Source: Symsagittifera roscoffensis
Lineage: Eukaryota; Xenacoelomorpha; Acoela; Convolutidae
DNA length: 64,000 bases
Assembly (NCBI RefSeq): GCF_963678635.1
Contig: NC_087068.1
Span: forward strand, 37,827,436 to 37,891,435
Reading direction: 5' to 3'
The notes below the pieces were generated by a model that saw nothing but the letters and a program-made list of their open reading frames with translations, was not told the DNA's origin and did not search any database. The position numbers were made by a program, and so were the translations under genes. Positions within the stretch are counted from its first letter, which is position 1; every line of letters begins with the position of its first letter. Below are positions 24,801 to 39,800 of the stretch, piece by piece.

Positions 24801-27800
24801 TATGCATAAAAAAATCTAAACACGTATCTATTACGACCAACTAGCGAAATTAAATGGCCATAAATAAATTAAGCAAAAAACTAGCGTAGATCAAACTTGA
24901 CCGCAAAACAACCGCAAAGTACTTATGTGTTCTTCACAAAATATTGGTGAAAAACTTCGATCACTAAAAAGTGCCATTTTTTGCTTTCTCTGAATTTTGG
25001 ACCAATTAGATTGAAATAAGCACGTGTATGCTGTGAAGCGTGGCTGAAAATCCATCTAGATCCATGATGATCTTTTTTAAAGTGGGAGGTGAAATGTTGA
25101 AAAACTCCGCCTGTTTTTGAGGCAATTGAGCTTGTTCACACACTCTGCGCCATCATCATCAAATAAGTCCCATAAATTCAGCATTATATTCAACCAAAAC
25201 CACTTTTATATGGACCTCACTTGGGATAATTTGGAGCTGAAATCAAAACTGTGGAACGCATAACCACAAAAAGTATAAAAGTATCCTATTAAGCTGGCGA
25301 ACAGTACTTAGCTCATCAATAATTCATAAAATCATAAAAAGATAGTATTAGATCCACAATATACACCTTGCTTTAGCTGATGCTGTTGAAACAAGCTGAA
25401 AAAGCGCACCGCTCAAGACGTGCTTCAGGGATCAAACACAACAGACGGCTTCATTTAGTGCCATATTGTCTGGTTAAATTGGGAAGAGTGCTTTTTGTTA
25501 AAAAAAAGAGTGCGACATAAAATAAAAAGATTACTTGAAATGGTCGTGGCGAATTTCCACATGAATAATTCGCCTTCAAAGGCGACAAAAATGTCCCTTC
25601 ATAAAGAAAAATCAAACTATAAATTTGATCCTTAAACCTGACTAAATTCAAGCGCTTGTCTTGAGGTAGCAACTATGAAAACATCAGAAATCATAAACTG
25701 GTCAGAAAATTGAATAAAAACGTCATTCAATTTGAAAACTGCAACTTAAACCGCTGTGATCAAACGGACGTCTAAACTTGCCATGTGTTGTTCAAAATAG
25801 GATCAAAAACCAAAAAGAAAAATAACAGTTGATTTACTTCGCTTGTCTTTGCACTTTCGTTTCATTTTATCCTAAGAGACTAGAAACCCTTTTTATAAGA
25901 ACGCACATAAAGCATCTGAAGTGCTAAACTTGATATTGAACTAGTCTTCAAATATCTCGGCGAAATATCGTAAGAAACAATTGGCCCATCCTAAAAGCAA
26001 TTTTCTTCTCTCTGAGTTTGAAAGAAGAATATCCAATTTGACTCCTATTTGGAGAGTTGCTTTTAAACCATCTAAACTGACAGACATGCGCAAGAGTCAC
26101 CGCAATAATGGTGCTGAAAAGAATCCTAATAAGATTCCTTCGTAAAATTTCATGATGCGATGAAAACTTCCAAGTCACTGTCGTAAAGCTTTGATTCTTC
26201 AGTGATTTAAAATTCTTCAGTGATGTAACGAGCGACTAAAGCTGCGACTTCAACGATTTCAAAGTTTCGAAAAACGATTCCTCGAATAAAGACATTGAAA
26301 TTGATTTAGTAGTCATGAAATCATTCACACAATCAGTGAATACTATGTCAATTTGAAAAGTACTTCTCAGAAACACATGACAACACTTAGATATTGAGCA
26401 TTTTCTATGAAAATTTTGCATACCAAAAGATGAACTGAATTCGTCTCGACAAAAACAGCGATCTTCAAAAGAGAAAAAAATTAAAAACCCCATCTTGACA
26501 TGATTTGGTGTTTGATTTAGCTGCAAAGCAATAAAATCAGTAAACATCGTCTTTTGAAGTCCCCCCTCCCCACCCCTAAAACTCAATTTAACTTGTTCCC
26601 ACTGACAGACTTTTGTTTGCATCTAATATCTTTGTTATTGAACAAATTCTCCCGCAGCTTGTGCAGTTTTTAAACTTGATGAAGAAATGAAAGCTATTAT
26701 GGTAACTTGTGTCACATTTACCATACTTCAATGCTTCTTTGAAATAGAGCTAATTTTCAGAGACAAACCAGAAAAATTTAATTGACGTTTCAAGCAATAA
26801 AAAGAGTTTCACTTTCCCGCTGCTTAATTTTGTCCCAGTTGACAAATATGACTTGAATTTGAATCCTTTTTTAGATTATTTCTGCTTTTTTGTTAGTACA
26901 CAGATGCTTAGTGAAAGTGTTTTTTTTTTGTCGGAATTGTTGACGGTGATAATAATTAATGTTGCTTTGATGTGTTTTCAGTTAATAAGAAATTGGGAAC
27001 AACATTATTAAACGACCTGGTTCAGAATCAGATGCAGTTTCTGTTGTTCTAAGGCAGCATGAAAATGCCGTCTCCGTTAGTTTCTCCGTCACAGAAGGAA
27101 AAGTGAGGAAAACTCGAATTTGGATTCAACTTACGCTCGGCTCTCAACTTTAACCGTGTCAGCCAGCAAAAGTGGTCTGCGTCGGTGAAAAAAATCACCT
27201 CATGCTTTTTTCAATTCAAGAGATGGTTTGGATTCTTAGAGAAATTTCAAAAAAGAATCTGGCATTTATCGTTGAAAAAAAAACGAAGTGAAATATTTAC
27301 AGAAAAAATTTGGATTTTTTTTCTGAAAACGTAGAAATAGTAGACACCAAAATCAATCGCAGCCGGTAAAAATATGGACTTCAGTTTGATATCACGACTT
27401 TTCGCCCTTTTTACTTTGATGTCACACCACTTGGAAAACGTTTTTCCAATTTTCAGGGATTTAGAACTTTTCTACCAATGTTTTGTGATGATTTTGAAGT
27501 GCCACAAAAATTGGACTGAAAAAACGTTGGATGATTTTATGCGTTTCTAGTTTGTCAAAAAGGCCTCATGGTCGGAATAAACATTGTCCAATTCAGAATT
27601 GAACTGTGCCTGAAGATCACACCAATTCTATTTACCATTTTAGGTATGATTATTGCACCATTTTATGCAAATCAAACATAGTTATCGTGTCATTTTGCGA
27701 TTTCCAAGAATATTATCCTGCATTTCTGAGCATTACTGTATGTATCCAATAGTAAGTCTGTATGCATATGGCCACATGTTGGTATGACGACGCACGTCTT

Positions 27801-30800
27801 TTTGGTTTGAAAAAGCAATGCCGGCGAAGTTGATTTTGGCAAAAACTGTCTTCACACAGTGTCATGCTAAATGATTGATAAGACACGTCTCTAATTGAGA
27901 TTTACCTGAAGACTAAATCAGTCCAAAATCCGCTTCAAATTAAACTGCAAAACAAACAAAACAGACTACAAATCTCAAAGCTATGTAAAATCAGTGGTAG
28001 TCACGTTATGGTATCTAGCGTTTAAAAAGCGCTTTTGTTTTGATAACTAGATTAATAATTTGACATAACAGATTAAAACTGATCAGGATAACCGAGACAT
28101 GGAATATATAAAAAATACTGCAACTTCAGAGGTTTAATTTGACATGCGGCTTACCCTAAAATCAAACACAGATTAAGATAAACTATTCACTTTGAAACTT
28201 TCACGCTATTTTATAAATTCGATGATATTTCTAGGAAATTTTAAAGAGATGTATTTTGTAAGATTTTTTCAAAACTTTGCTTTTTCTACAATTGGTAGAT
28301 GATGAAATGGACCTTTTAACAATCGGCGAAAAACTCTCGCTATAATATTCAAATTATGAGAATAATTAAAAAAACAAACATCAATGAGAAGCCCTTTATA
28401 GCTTCGATCATTGCAATCATTGTTGAATTAACTGGAACAAAAAATAAATGATCAGAAGTGCAAAGGATACTTATGTTAATGATACTTAAATTCCCTCCCA
28501 CATTTTTAGATTACTCTTCACTTTTTATAACTGGTTCAGATTAAACAATGAGGCGCTTTGTGCGATCAAATTAGAACACAGAAAAAAAACTGAAGAAAAA
28601 TCTCGGCAATTAAAATCAAACCAAGTGGGAATTTTTAATTTGTAAGTCCAATTAATTTCAACCCGCGGCTAAGTCGGACTCTTTACTGTGTTTTCAACAA
28701 GAAAAAAAACAATCAAAAGCGATTAAACAACTTAATGAAAGTACAACCTTTTCATACATCATGTGAAAATAACCAATTAGACGAGTTGGTTATTTAACTA
28801 ACATTTTTTGAATATGTTTATCTAAAAAAAAGAGGAAAATAATAAATTATTGCCGTGGTTCACAGAATTGCTACTGAATTTAAACCTTTTTATCTCTTGC
28901 CATCCGCGCATGGAAAACATCGTTAATTATGGCATTTCACCTCCGATGGGGTTTTAATGAAAAGAAATCATTACTTTTTTAATTTTTTTCCGTCTTTTTT
29001 CATTTAGCAGCAACGTTTTCGGGCAAAAAATGGCGTACAATTAAATGACAGATAAAAATGAGAGAACTAACATTAACTTTAGCCATTTTTCAAGTTACGT
29101 TTAAATTAAAACTTTCGATTTAAATTTCGAGCTGTTCTTTTTCCCGGCCGAACTTTCATCAAGTTCGGAATAAACTTGGTAGGATTTCACTGGTACTTAT
29201 CGCGCAAACTGAAGGCGCAAAATTATTGCCATTGTTGGGTAAAAAAAAACATAAAATTACAAATAGACAAAAATTTAGCCTTTTGTTTCGTCCCTTTGAA
29301 ATAGGCTTCTTTTCACAAAATAAACTATTGATGAGATAATTTCCGGTATTATCTACAAAGTCAAATTGCCCCGCAAAATCAAATTTGAAATGAATGGTAT
29401 TAAGTTGTGAATAAAAAATGAACAAAAGATTTTTCAGAAAATGGGGTTTCTGAATTGGTTAATGATTCCAAAAAGGAGGCACTTTTCGCTAACTAGCAAG
29501 ATGAAAACAAAACAATTTATAAATCGCCTCTAAACGTTTCCCCTAATCTTTTGAAAAAAAAAAACTGAAGAAAAACACTAATTCTCCTGAGGTTTTTAAG
29601 AACCTACCAACCCTCGTTTATTTTTTGCCACCAAAGTAACTTTTCAGATTTTTGATGAGTTTATTATAACTGATTGGATTTAATACAAAAAAATGCAATT
29701 GTATCATTCTTGAAATTTAGTTTTTCCTTTTCAATCGCTTCAAAAATCTATCTCTTTTGAGTAGATCAAATGAATACAATTGCTTAACTTCATTCAATTT
29801 GAGTAAAATACATCGGGTTGCTACTCTGAAATAACTCACTTTTAGATATTTATAATATTTGGAACAAAAATTGATGATTTCCGCATTTTTGGATATTTAT
29901 ATTTTTTGTTGAATCAGGTAGAATAAAAATTCCTTGCAGTTTTTGATTGAATTTGATTGATCTGTTTTTGTGGACTTTTCCCGGAGCCCTAGCGTCTTCA
30001 GAATCCTTGGATTGGGCCTTTTATCGCCAATGTAAACTCTTAATTTATGATACGCTTGCTAATTTTTATAGTATCTTTCCCTTTTTATATGGACTCAGAA
30101 CAGTAAAGGTGTTTCATTTAGCAATGATTGACAGGTCTACGTGCCATTTAGACGCTTTGTGGAAGCGAATAATCACTTTTCGGCAAATAAAAAGGGAAAT
30201 AAATTATTCACTGGCGCTTTTCAATCAAAATCTTAGATCTTTTCTACCTTAAATACTGCTTGAATTCGAATAAAAAATTTCAAAAAAAAGTTTCTATTTA
30301 TTAAACCAAAAATGAAAAAATAAACAGAAAAATCAAAGTATCAGCCAGTTTTTCCAATTATCTTAATCAAGGCGATAAATGTTTCGAAGTGGTCATTGCG
30401 TTTCATTCTAATCTGATATTCCTTAAAATTCTAAATTCATTCGCATGAAAAATGAAAGCAAAAATATGAAATCAAACGAAAACAAATATCGCTTCCATGG
30501 CGCCAAATTCTCGTCAAAAATTCTGAAACAATGCCGAAAGAGGCTCTTACCTTTTAACCTAAGAACTACAATTAACTTAAAAAAATAGTGAAAATTATGT
30601 TAATTTCCTATTCAATTGATTTCAAAAGAAGCCTTAGAAAAAATTGTTTACTTTCCAATAAAATAAAGAAAGTATATAATTTTTAGAAAATCATTTTGCT
30701 AGAAAACGGATACTTAATAGACTGCATTTCTCCATTGTAAAACATATATCCTTTGATATAAATTAAACCTTCACGCGGTAGATTTAAATTAGCCGGCACT

Positions 30801-33800
30801 GGAGAGTCGAGATCTCACTTGAAAAGCATGATTTCAACTTGAATGGCTTTAGCTACAGTTGTGGTTGCGCTAATCCTGAAAAGACTACTTGGTCCTATTG
30901 CTACGCCACTCTATCCCGCCTAACATGCTAAACACGGCAGCGGTGGATTAAATGAAACAAAAAACGATTGAGAAACAGCCAACATTGAAACACTAGCATG
31001 TTGTAAGCAAGTAGCACAAAATGAACAGTTTGTTTTGTTTGTCACATTTTTAAGCTTGACTGTCATGAATGTTTACAAAATAGAAGCAAAAACTTCGCTT
31101 TTTTCTGTCGCGAAACGACTTTTTTGTTCAAACCAAACCTATGGAAGGAAATTAGCGTCCTAGTAGCTTTTTTTCTCTTTCACGTAATTTAGGAATCACT
31201 AAAATACTATGATTTAGCCTTAAACGATTGCTAATCCCGACTGTTCTGTGTGCCCTTTCTGATTATTTTACTTGAAAATTTTCAAAATTTTTTTCGAGTT
31301 ATATTTTCAACATTTTTTGCCAAACTTGGCTGTTTTTTAACATTTTTAATTTTTTTTCTCCCATTTTTCTTTGCTTTTTTAAGTGAGAGGCGATTTATAA
31401 GATCAAAACTAATAGTAACAAGACTGCTAGTATCAGGGCGAAGCCCTGAATGTTCCGACTGCCTTTTAAGGTTTATTGAGCAGCAGTAATACATAAAAAA
31501 AATTAAATGAAATAAAATAAAATGAAATTTTTTTTCTTAAATTTGAATTTTTTATGAAAATCATCCCCCCACACGCCATATAAAGTACAAAAAGATAGAT
31601 TTCGTTCCTTGTAACAAATCAATTATGGCAAATACTTCAATGGCAACAGCTTCAATCAACCAATTTGGAACGATTTATAAGACGGATTAAATCTCGCTTA
31701 CGCGTTAATAGCGCGAATTATATTGCGCATTAATTGTCCCAAATTTGTCAAAATGGCAATCTTTAAACCCTCATAACTTTACAAAAAAAGCTCACAGGTA
31801 AAATATCTTTTCAAATTTAAGCTCAGGACAACAATACCTTTTGAATGATATAAAAAAATTCCGTCAAAAATGGCTAGTTAAAAAGTCGAAATTTGTCTGA
31901 AGAAAAAAAAAACCCACCCCGAGCACAAATATTCCGTTACTTTCGTATCGAAAGTCGGAACAATAATATATTAAATTGTTTTCAGACTAGTATTTCAGTA
32001 GTGCTTGTTATAAAATCGCATTTACAACCATTGAACAAACATTAGCCTGAGAGATAGTCATGAGACTTCTGGTCTGTTTTCAGACTTCTCTGAGCAGAAA
32101 AATTAAATTGTTCTCTTAATAACCTCCGATATAAACCTCCAATATATTCTAATATCAACTAGAACGCAAAAAATCTAACAAGTTTGAGCTTTCTTAAAAA
32201 AGGGAAAAAAAGAGGAAATATTAATAACAAACTGTTGAGATGTTATTTTGAATTTCCTAGCTGTATATTGTGTTCAATAGATCTTCATTCTTCGAAATGA
32301 AGTTGACTAAGAAAAGGTCGTTTTTTCTGTTTGTGGCTGTTAAAGACATTTTCCGGGTAAACTCATCCCTCAATTTCAGTAGATGTATGCATTTTGTGTG
32401 TTTCCTGTGCCAATCTTATTGTGTCGAATCATTATCCAGTTGTTTCATAACACTTTCGTTTGAAGTGCCATATATTAAAACTCCATATTGAATAATAGGT
32501 TGTACAAACGCTTTGTATACAGGTATCAACTGTTTAGTGTTTCAGACTTTTCTTATTTGATAGATTAAACCGCAAAATAAGTTTTTTTTCCCTGAGAAAT
32601 GAAACGTGATTAAAAAAACTTAAATTATTGTCTATTGTTATTCCCAACTACCTAAATGTTTTCCTGTTTACAATATCAGTTTGATTCATTTGCGCTTCGA
32701 TAGCAACTTTGTTTTGATTTTTTGAAATTCATTGTTTTTGTTTCATCGGTATTGAGTGTTTTCATTCAGCCAACGCTCAGATTCTTTAAGCGCTGTTTGT
32801 TGCTCTTGAGCTAATGAATCATTTAGTGCTGAAGTCAAAGTTGCAGTAACGTCAGAATAAAGAAAATTTGAGTAATTTGTTGACTTGAGGATAAATCGTT
32901 TAAGAAAGTAATGAAAGAAGTAGACCTAAAGGTGAGCCCTGCAGCACTTCATAAAAAACTTTTTTTAGCGATGATTTACGTTTGCTAAGATACGTCAGCT
33001 GGGAAAATTAGAGATAATAATAGCTAAATTGAAGTGAAGACTGCATTAGAATTGAAGTGAGAGTTCCGTGTCATTGGTTTGTTTCGTTTCATATAGTCAG
33101 AAAAAGGAAACATATTTTTTTTGCATTTTTTGTAATGCAAATCAGGACTAAAGAGGCTGCTTAAATAATGCCCCAGTTTAAAATCAATGAACTTTCTTTG
33201 AGGTACGCAAAATAGAGCGGAAAAAAACATAAAATAAACCTAGTTCTTTCCCCTGACTCCGTGAAGATTTTTTCTCAGTGCAGGACCAACTGTCCGTGGG
33301 GGAAGGAGGATGTCATTCATTTCGCCGCAGCTGGGCCCAGCTTGACGCGGCGGATGACACTGGGACCCCTCTAACCGTGACCAAAGCGGGATTCGAACAC
33401 AACCCCCAATTTGAGAGTCGCATGCCTAACCCATTCGGCCACGGCTGTTCTACTACTACTAAGTCGTCGGCACAACAAAGATAAGCGGTTGCTGTACAAG
33501 TAGCACAAAATTGCGACAACAGCTACTGAAAATAAAAAATTTAAAAAAAGGATCACAGAACAGATTTAAAATTTTTTTTCGAACAAAAAGTCAGGCAACG
33601 CCATCGAAGCAAATTTTTTGAAATTTCCTTTTATCCGAATAAAGACCGATAAATGCATCTGACTTTTATTTAGGGTAACATAATTGTATAAAAAAACTCA
33701 TCCTAGACCACAGTTCCTCACCACTGGGGGCAGTCGGTCAAAGAAAATCCTAATGACAGATCTACTGATCTTGCAAAGCTAAAAAAACAAGCCTTGAAAA

Positions 33801-36800
33801 ACTAAAACTTCGTAATATGCTTAAGTTGATTGAGTATAAATCACGCGGCTAGTATGAAGAAGCAACATAATTTTCGCTGGAAAAAAATGGAACGGAATGT
33901 TGACACCATGTCGGAAAAAATAGCCTCGGACAAAACCACGAGCTGCGTTTGTAATAAAAAACCAAAAAACGGAGCCAGACGTAAATTTGAAAAACGAAGC
34001 ATCGGAATTGAACAAAACTTAATAATAACAAATCTTATCAGCTACAGCATATCGGATCGGAAAAAAACATACTAAGCGTTCAAAAAATCATGTTTTCTCT
34101 GTTTTCAATAACCTATGTTGTTTACGAGAATTCTCGATTTCTAAATCATTAAGTCTAACAGCTATACAATATACAAGCTTCTTAATGGGGCAAGGAACTT
34201 GATAATTGGTTCAGCCTGAGAAATATTAGGAGAACTATTGAAAATAACACGCAGTAAAATCTTATAACTTGAAAAAGACTTTGACAAAACTTGTATAATT
34301 ACTTCTGACATCAACCAAAACATGACAAATACTCCACAAGATTGGCGTTCTAAGTTTTTGCCAGAAAACTATTAATAACGCAACTAATCATATTGCCTTC
34401 CCATGTTTGTTCTAAATCTCAAAAAACCACCAAATTAGCCCTGTTGCAAAAACGAAATGAAACTAAATAACTCTAGTAATGAATCACTCCCCGCCATCAG
34501 AGGGATTTTTGCGTTTTCAGCCTCATTTGCCTATATTTTATAGATTTTTTAGCTATTTTATAGATTATTTGCTAGCAATTTTAACATACTGAGATATGAA
34601 TCAGTAATTGAGCGCTACTTCAACACAGACGAGCAGGCTTAGCATTACAAGCTAAAAAAATAGAAAAGGAGAAACACTGTGAATATCTCGAATAAAATAG
34701 GTGAAAAATTTTATTTTTTGAAGAAAACAGAAAAATTCGATTTCAGAAAAACACTCGAGATACACAGCCACCAGCATTAAATAAGTTTTCAGTATTTATC
34801 AAATGGCTGCTCAGCTGGAAATGCATGGTTAGACGCCCATTGAGCTAAAAACATTCGAGAATGCCATAAGAAGCTGTCGTCGTTAAACATTTGGAGCGCT
34901 TAAGTTTTGAACTTTATACCACAAGCTATCTAAATTAATTTTTAAATAAAACAACCAAAAATAAGTTAACATATTCAGAAAAAGTCAGGGTTAGTAACTT
35001 CACAAATCACAGGAGTAAACCAACAGCACTTGCAACAATATTAAAATTGCTTTTAGCCCAAGAAAAAACCGTGATGTGACAGCTAAGCTGACAAAATATA
35101 AGCAGACAAACGAAATCCTACAATTGAGTTTTTCTCGGAAAAAAGATAGCCTGCAGAAGCAACTGCATCACTTCATGACCAAGTGGAAATGAGCGTGGAA
35201 AATTTAAAGGTTCAAACATAGCCAACAGACAGTTCGAAAAAGTCAATGAAGACACAGAAAACAGACTTAATGTTTGATGAACAAAACCAATTTTGAAAAA
35301 ATACACCCTTGAAGCTCTTCGAATTTCAGTAGCGATTGATAAAACTAATAAATTTGAGAAAACTGGATCAATTGGTAATTATTTTAGTTTGCCGGGAAAT
35401 CTAAATATTAAAATCCATTTTAGAAACTAGAAGTCGATCACGTTTATTGTAACTTTTACCGGTTTGCTGTTCGATAGTGGAGTTTGCCTTCCTTTTAAAT
35501 ATGAAATGAACTTAAAATGAAATCAAAAGTCAAACCGTGAAAAAATCTAAATTGAGCGTGAACAAATTATAAGACTTTCCGTCAAAAAAAAAATCACCAC
35601 AACACCTATATAAGAGTATTCACAACGTCCATGACTCTTAATAATAAAGCAAGTTCAATTTCTTACAGATTTGTAAGTTTTTTACGGGAAAAAGTATAGT
35701 GCCCGATTACAAGACACTTGCTCTCGCAAGTGTAATAAGTTTAAAATATTGTACATAGCTGCAATAAAGTTGGTTTGGTTGGACTTGACTCACTTTTAAA
35801 TGAAACGGCGCTTGACTGAGAATCCTTACAGAAAAAATTAGGTTTCAATATTGTGAACATCTTCATTTTAAAAGGCAAAAACAAATCACACAAAACTGAT
35901 GTGATGAAACAAAAAGTATCTTCAACTGAAATAACACAAATATTCATACCATAAACTAGTTGTATTTGTTTGAACTTACAGCGAGGTGTGGATATGACAG
36001 AAGAGGGGGTGGCAGAGAGCCGTAAGGGTGGAAGGGGTGTAGTCCCCCCATCGAGAGAGCACCGTGGTGAGGATGGACTCCTCCTGCAGATCCATTCACA
36101 GCAGCCGCCAGAGAGTTCAGACCAGAGAGGGTTGCGGCGTCGAAACCTCCGACTACAAATGAAAACAAAGCCCATAATCCACTACTTAATGAACACACTT
36201 AACATTGAACTCATTTGGGTTAGTTGACATGTGGAGCCCAGTCTTCGCTTGTACCTTATCAAGCTCATATAAAAAATGACATTTGAATAGTTCAGTGTTG
36301 AAAAGTTTGGTAATCGAAGACTTTTTCTTACTAATGAACCAATGTCAAGTTCCACTTGATTATGCGTCTGTACTAAAATCTAAAGCTAATCGCGATAGAT
36401 TCGAGACTTTCAAAATTTGCTGGTTTACGATTACAGCTCTTAATAATTTGCAGCATTAAACTCGGGAAACAATAAAAATAAATCCAGTTTTCGATCTCAA
36501 AAGCGACAAGGGCATTAGGCTCCAGCTGCTAATTTAAACAAGAGACCACAAAATACCGACGCCGCTTTAATACCAATGATATTTGTTTCAAATAACGTTA
36601 ATCCCAAAGGCTAATTGGGAGCCGATTTTAAATTAATCAAAATCATTCTAAACACTTAATTGGTTGAAAGTAACTTTTAGACTGAACACTCGGTTATTTC
36701 ATATTTTTGAGATCATTCGATTTTTTTGCAAATCCCATATATGGAGTAGATATCAGTTCTAATTTTTAATGCTTGGTCAAAAATTCATATCAGGGGTTTT

Positions 36801-39800
36801 GACTGAAAATCCGACAGAAACAGCATGAGACTTTGAGCAAACTTGGTCGAGATCTGAACTTTAAAAACTGGGTTTCGGATCAAAGTTAGTCGAGGGCGGA
36901 GATCCAAACTAAAAGTTCTTGGGCAAACTGATTCAAATACTAAACAGACCATTTTTTTATTTGCTGACAGCTCATAAGTCAGGTTGTTCCAAGATAGCGT
37001 TTCTCTATTTCTCTAATTTGTCTTGGGTCCAAGTTCAAGCTTGCAAATAGATTGCGACCTCGACTTGATCGATGAAACTTAAGATCAATGTTTGTCGGTT
37101 TATGAACTGAAAATAAAGGGTGACGGTCATTAGGATCATTATCTGAATTCGACTCAAACCTTATTTAAATACACAAGTGGCGACAGATAACAATATTTAG
37201 CCCTTCGTAGAAAATTTGTTCCAACTTTGGATTCGAACCCGGAACTTAGGGTATTAACATGTTTCGTCCCTCTTAAATCTAGTGGCACATTTCGTCCCTC
37301 ATAAATTACTGGCACAATTCGCCCCAATTGTTCAATAAAAAAGCGGCGTTAATTAACTGTGTAATAAGTTAGGGGCGAAACGTGCGAGGACGAAATGTGT
37401 GAAATTATTAGGGGCGAAGTGTGTGAGGGGCGAAATGTTCCACTAGATTTAAGAGGGGCGTAATGTGTGTGGGGCAAAACTTGGGACATTCGCAACTCAG
37501 CGTACCCGAGTACTTGTAGCAACATCCTGATATTATTTTGCTTGGATAAGTTGTGATCTTTTGGCATACTTGTAGCTATCAGGGCAGTAAATTGAGAATT
37601 TTGTTCAAAATTTTAAGCAACTTACGTCGCAGACTCTTCAGGTCCAGGCCATTTGACGATGTGTTCTGAAACAACAACATTCTCATTAGCAAGAAATTTG
37701 TTTCATAACAGTGACAATTTTAAATTTGTTGCGGATTATTGCTATATCGCTACAAACTTGGACTGTTCATAGCTTTAGCGTGAGTTTTATCCTAGCCCTA
37801 CCCCGCCCTTCGTGGCATTAGATAGTTAGTGATGATAACCATGTTTGTTAATCAAGGGGTAAGTTACTTGAAGCCAACCCCCCGCGAAAGACCCGAGGCG
37901 GGGTGTATAAATCTTTCGTCGCAATCACAACAATCTATAGCTTTTTCTCTTCTGGTCTTTAATCAAATTTACCCTCAATAATTCCCTTCTCAGTCCCACA
38001 ACCCGAAAAGAACCCTGGGCTAAAAAGGCAATCAACGACTTTATTGTTATGCATCGGGGGCAGGGCAGTGTGAAATTAGAGCAGATTAAAAGATAAATTC
38101 AGAGCTCAAAGTCTCTTTTCCTACTGAAGAGTGTCAATCACAATTAGCTGGATCAGCCGGCCGATTGCACAACAAAACCCAGAAATAACACCACCGGCAA
38201 TTCCGTCGGCGCCATATCAATATCAACTAGCACTGTAAACTACAGGCCATTTCAGGTTTTTGCCCAACAGATTTGAAATTCATGCTTACACTGTTGTACT
38301 ATTTTACCGTCATTGCATGAAAAGAAGGAACTTCTAAATAAATTTTCTTTAAACAGATTTGAATATTGAAGTTTCAGTAAAAAATTCCCTGGAGTATTCG
38401 AGCTGATCACTGTTAGTAAGGAGAAAAATCGAAACTTGCGGGGATTTTGGAGAATCTCCCACTATGAAACTAATTTTCGTAACATAAAAAAACTTCGATT
38501 CGTCGAGAACATATGAGATTGAGATATGGAAAAAACGTACCCCACGCTTTCATTACAAACCGCAAAAGCGCATCTAGTGGCCAAAAGCTTGAAGCTTGAT
38601 CCAATTACAATAATTTTTGAGTCAATAATATTTAAAAGCTTTACAGCTGCGAAAACTTCATTTGGCAAACAATGCTAGCCGCTTGCAGTGAAGGTAGCAC
38701 AGAAAGTTCCAAGCACATTCGTAAAAAAAAAACGTTTTACATATTTTTCAAAATTTAGTAAATTTGAGCTTGACTAAATTATGCATAATCGACTACAGTC
38801 TTTTTGAAAAATGAAACCAGAAAACCAAAAAAACAACAACTTTTTTTTCAGCTTTTGGTAGACTTTTGATTTTTTTCATGAAAACTTTATATTGACAAGG
38901 AAAAGCTAGAAAAATTTTCAAAATGTTTTCCTGGAGAAGAAGTGCAGATTCACGTCTTAAATAACCAATTTTCTTCAACCAAACTTTACTCACTTGAGAT
39001 TAGAATAAAAAGCAAAAATTTCAAATCGGAGTTTCTCGAACTTGAGTAAGCTTACCGATAGCTTTTGATTGTCGCTCAAATCACGATTGAAAAGTTTTTA
39101 AAGAATTTACTCCTCAATTCTTTTTAATGACTCTTGGGGGCACCCAGTTTTGCATGGGAAAAAAGTAGCAACAACAAAAACTAAACAATGATACCCGGTT
39201 TCTAAGCAAATAGCGCTTAATGTTACGACTATAGTCTTAGAAAAGATATAAAAATTTGTTATTCAAATTAGTGTCGTTTTTACTGTATGGTGTGATAAAA
39301 AGATTCGAACGAAAAAATAAAAATTGGGCATATTCGACAGTCATAGTCGAATTGGAAAACAAGTTTTCTAGAAAAACGACGAGAAAAACGAAAAAAATCG
39401 TTAATTGGAAAACAATTTTTGTAGAAAAAAGACTAGAAAAACGAAAAAATCGGTGAAATTTTTTAAATTTTCAAACACTTTTTCCAAATTCTTTGGCCTT
39501 CTGCGATTCCAAACTTTTTACGATTTTTTTTTTTCGTTTTTCTCGTCTTCCCAAAATTTTTTCGACACTGAATCACGACAAAAAGGCTTTAATATGATAC
39601 ATAACTAGATCAATTCCGATAACTATTTATGGTACCTGATTTTTCGCGGAAAACAAAAAAAAAACTTAAACACCCGAATACAAAGTTGCTCCACATTTTT
39701 CAAATGGTAGGAACAAAAACATCCGAAACAAAAATCTGAAGACATTCCGCAACACCTTTCACAGATACCAAATCAAGTTTTCACCTTAAAATATTACTTT

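Larger units (their letters stand above)
20437..35979 (-). other. TCF intron 4 (15.5 kb)
   Basis: The largest intron, phase 0, with GTAAGT donor and AATTTTAG acceptor. It holds a TIR element (21878-22652), a family-B repeat (23022-23365), a 21-bp tandem duplication (23940-23981), a hairpin element (31418-31963), a LINE remnant (about 32330-32960) and a tRNA-like SINE (about 33265-33450). Between 24000 and 31400 and between 33530 and 35979 I see no gene, RNA or ordered repeat. Small alternative exons cannot be excluded. Confidence 0.75.

Noticed and set aside
31433-31449. Hairpin considered as a Helitron 3' end
   Set aside because: CTAG lies too near the hairpin, other copies do not keep it, and no Rep/helicase coding is present.
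35741-36175. 144-residue minus-strand frame
   Set aside because: A shadow of exon 4 that runs into the intron; it does not join neighbouring exons in phase.
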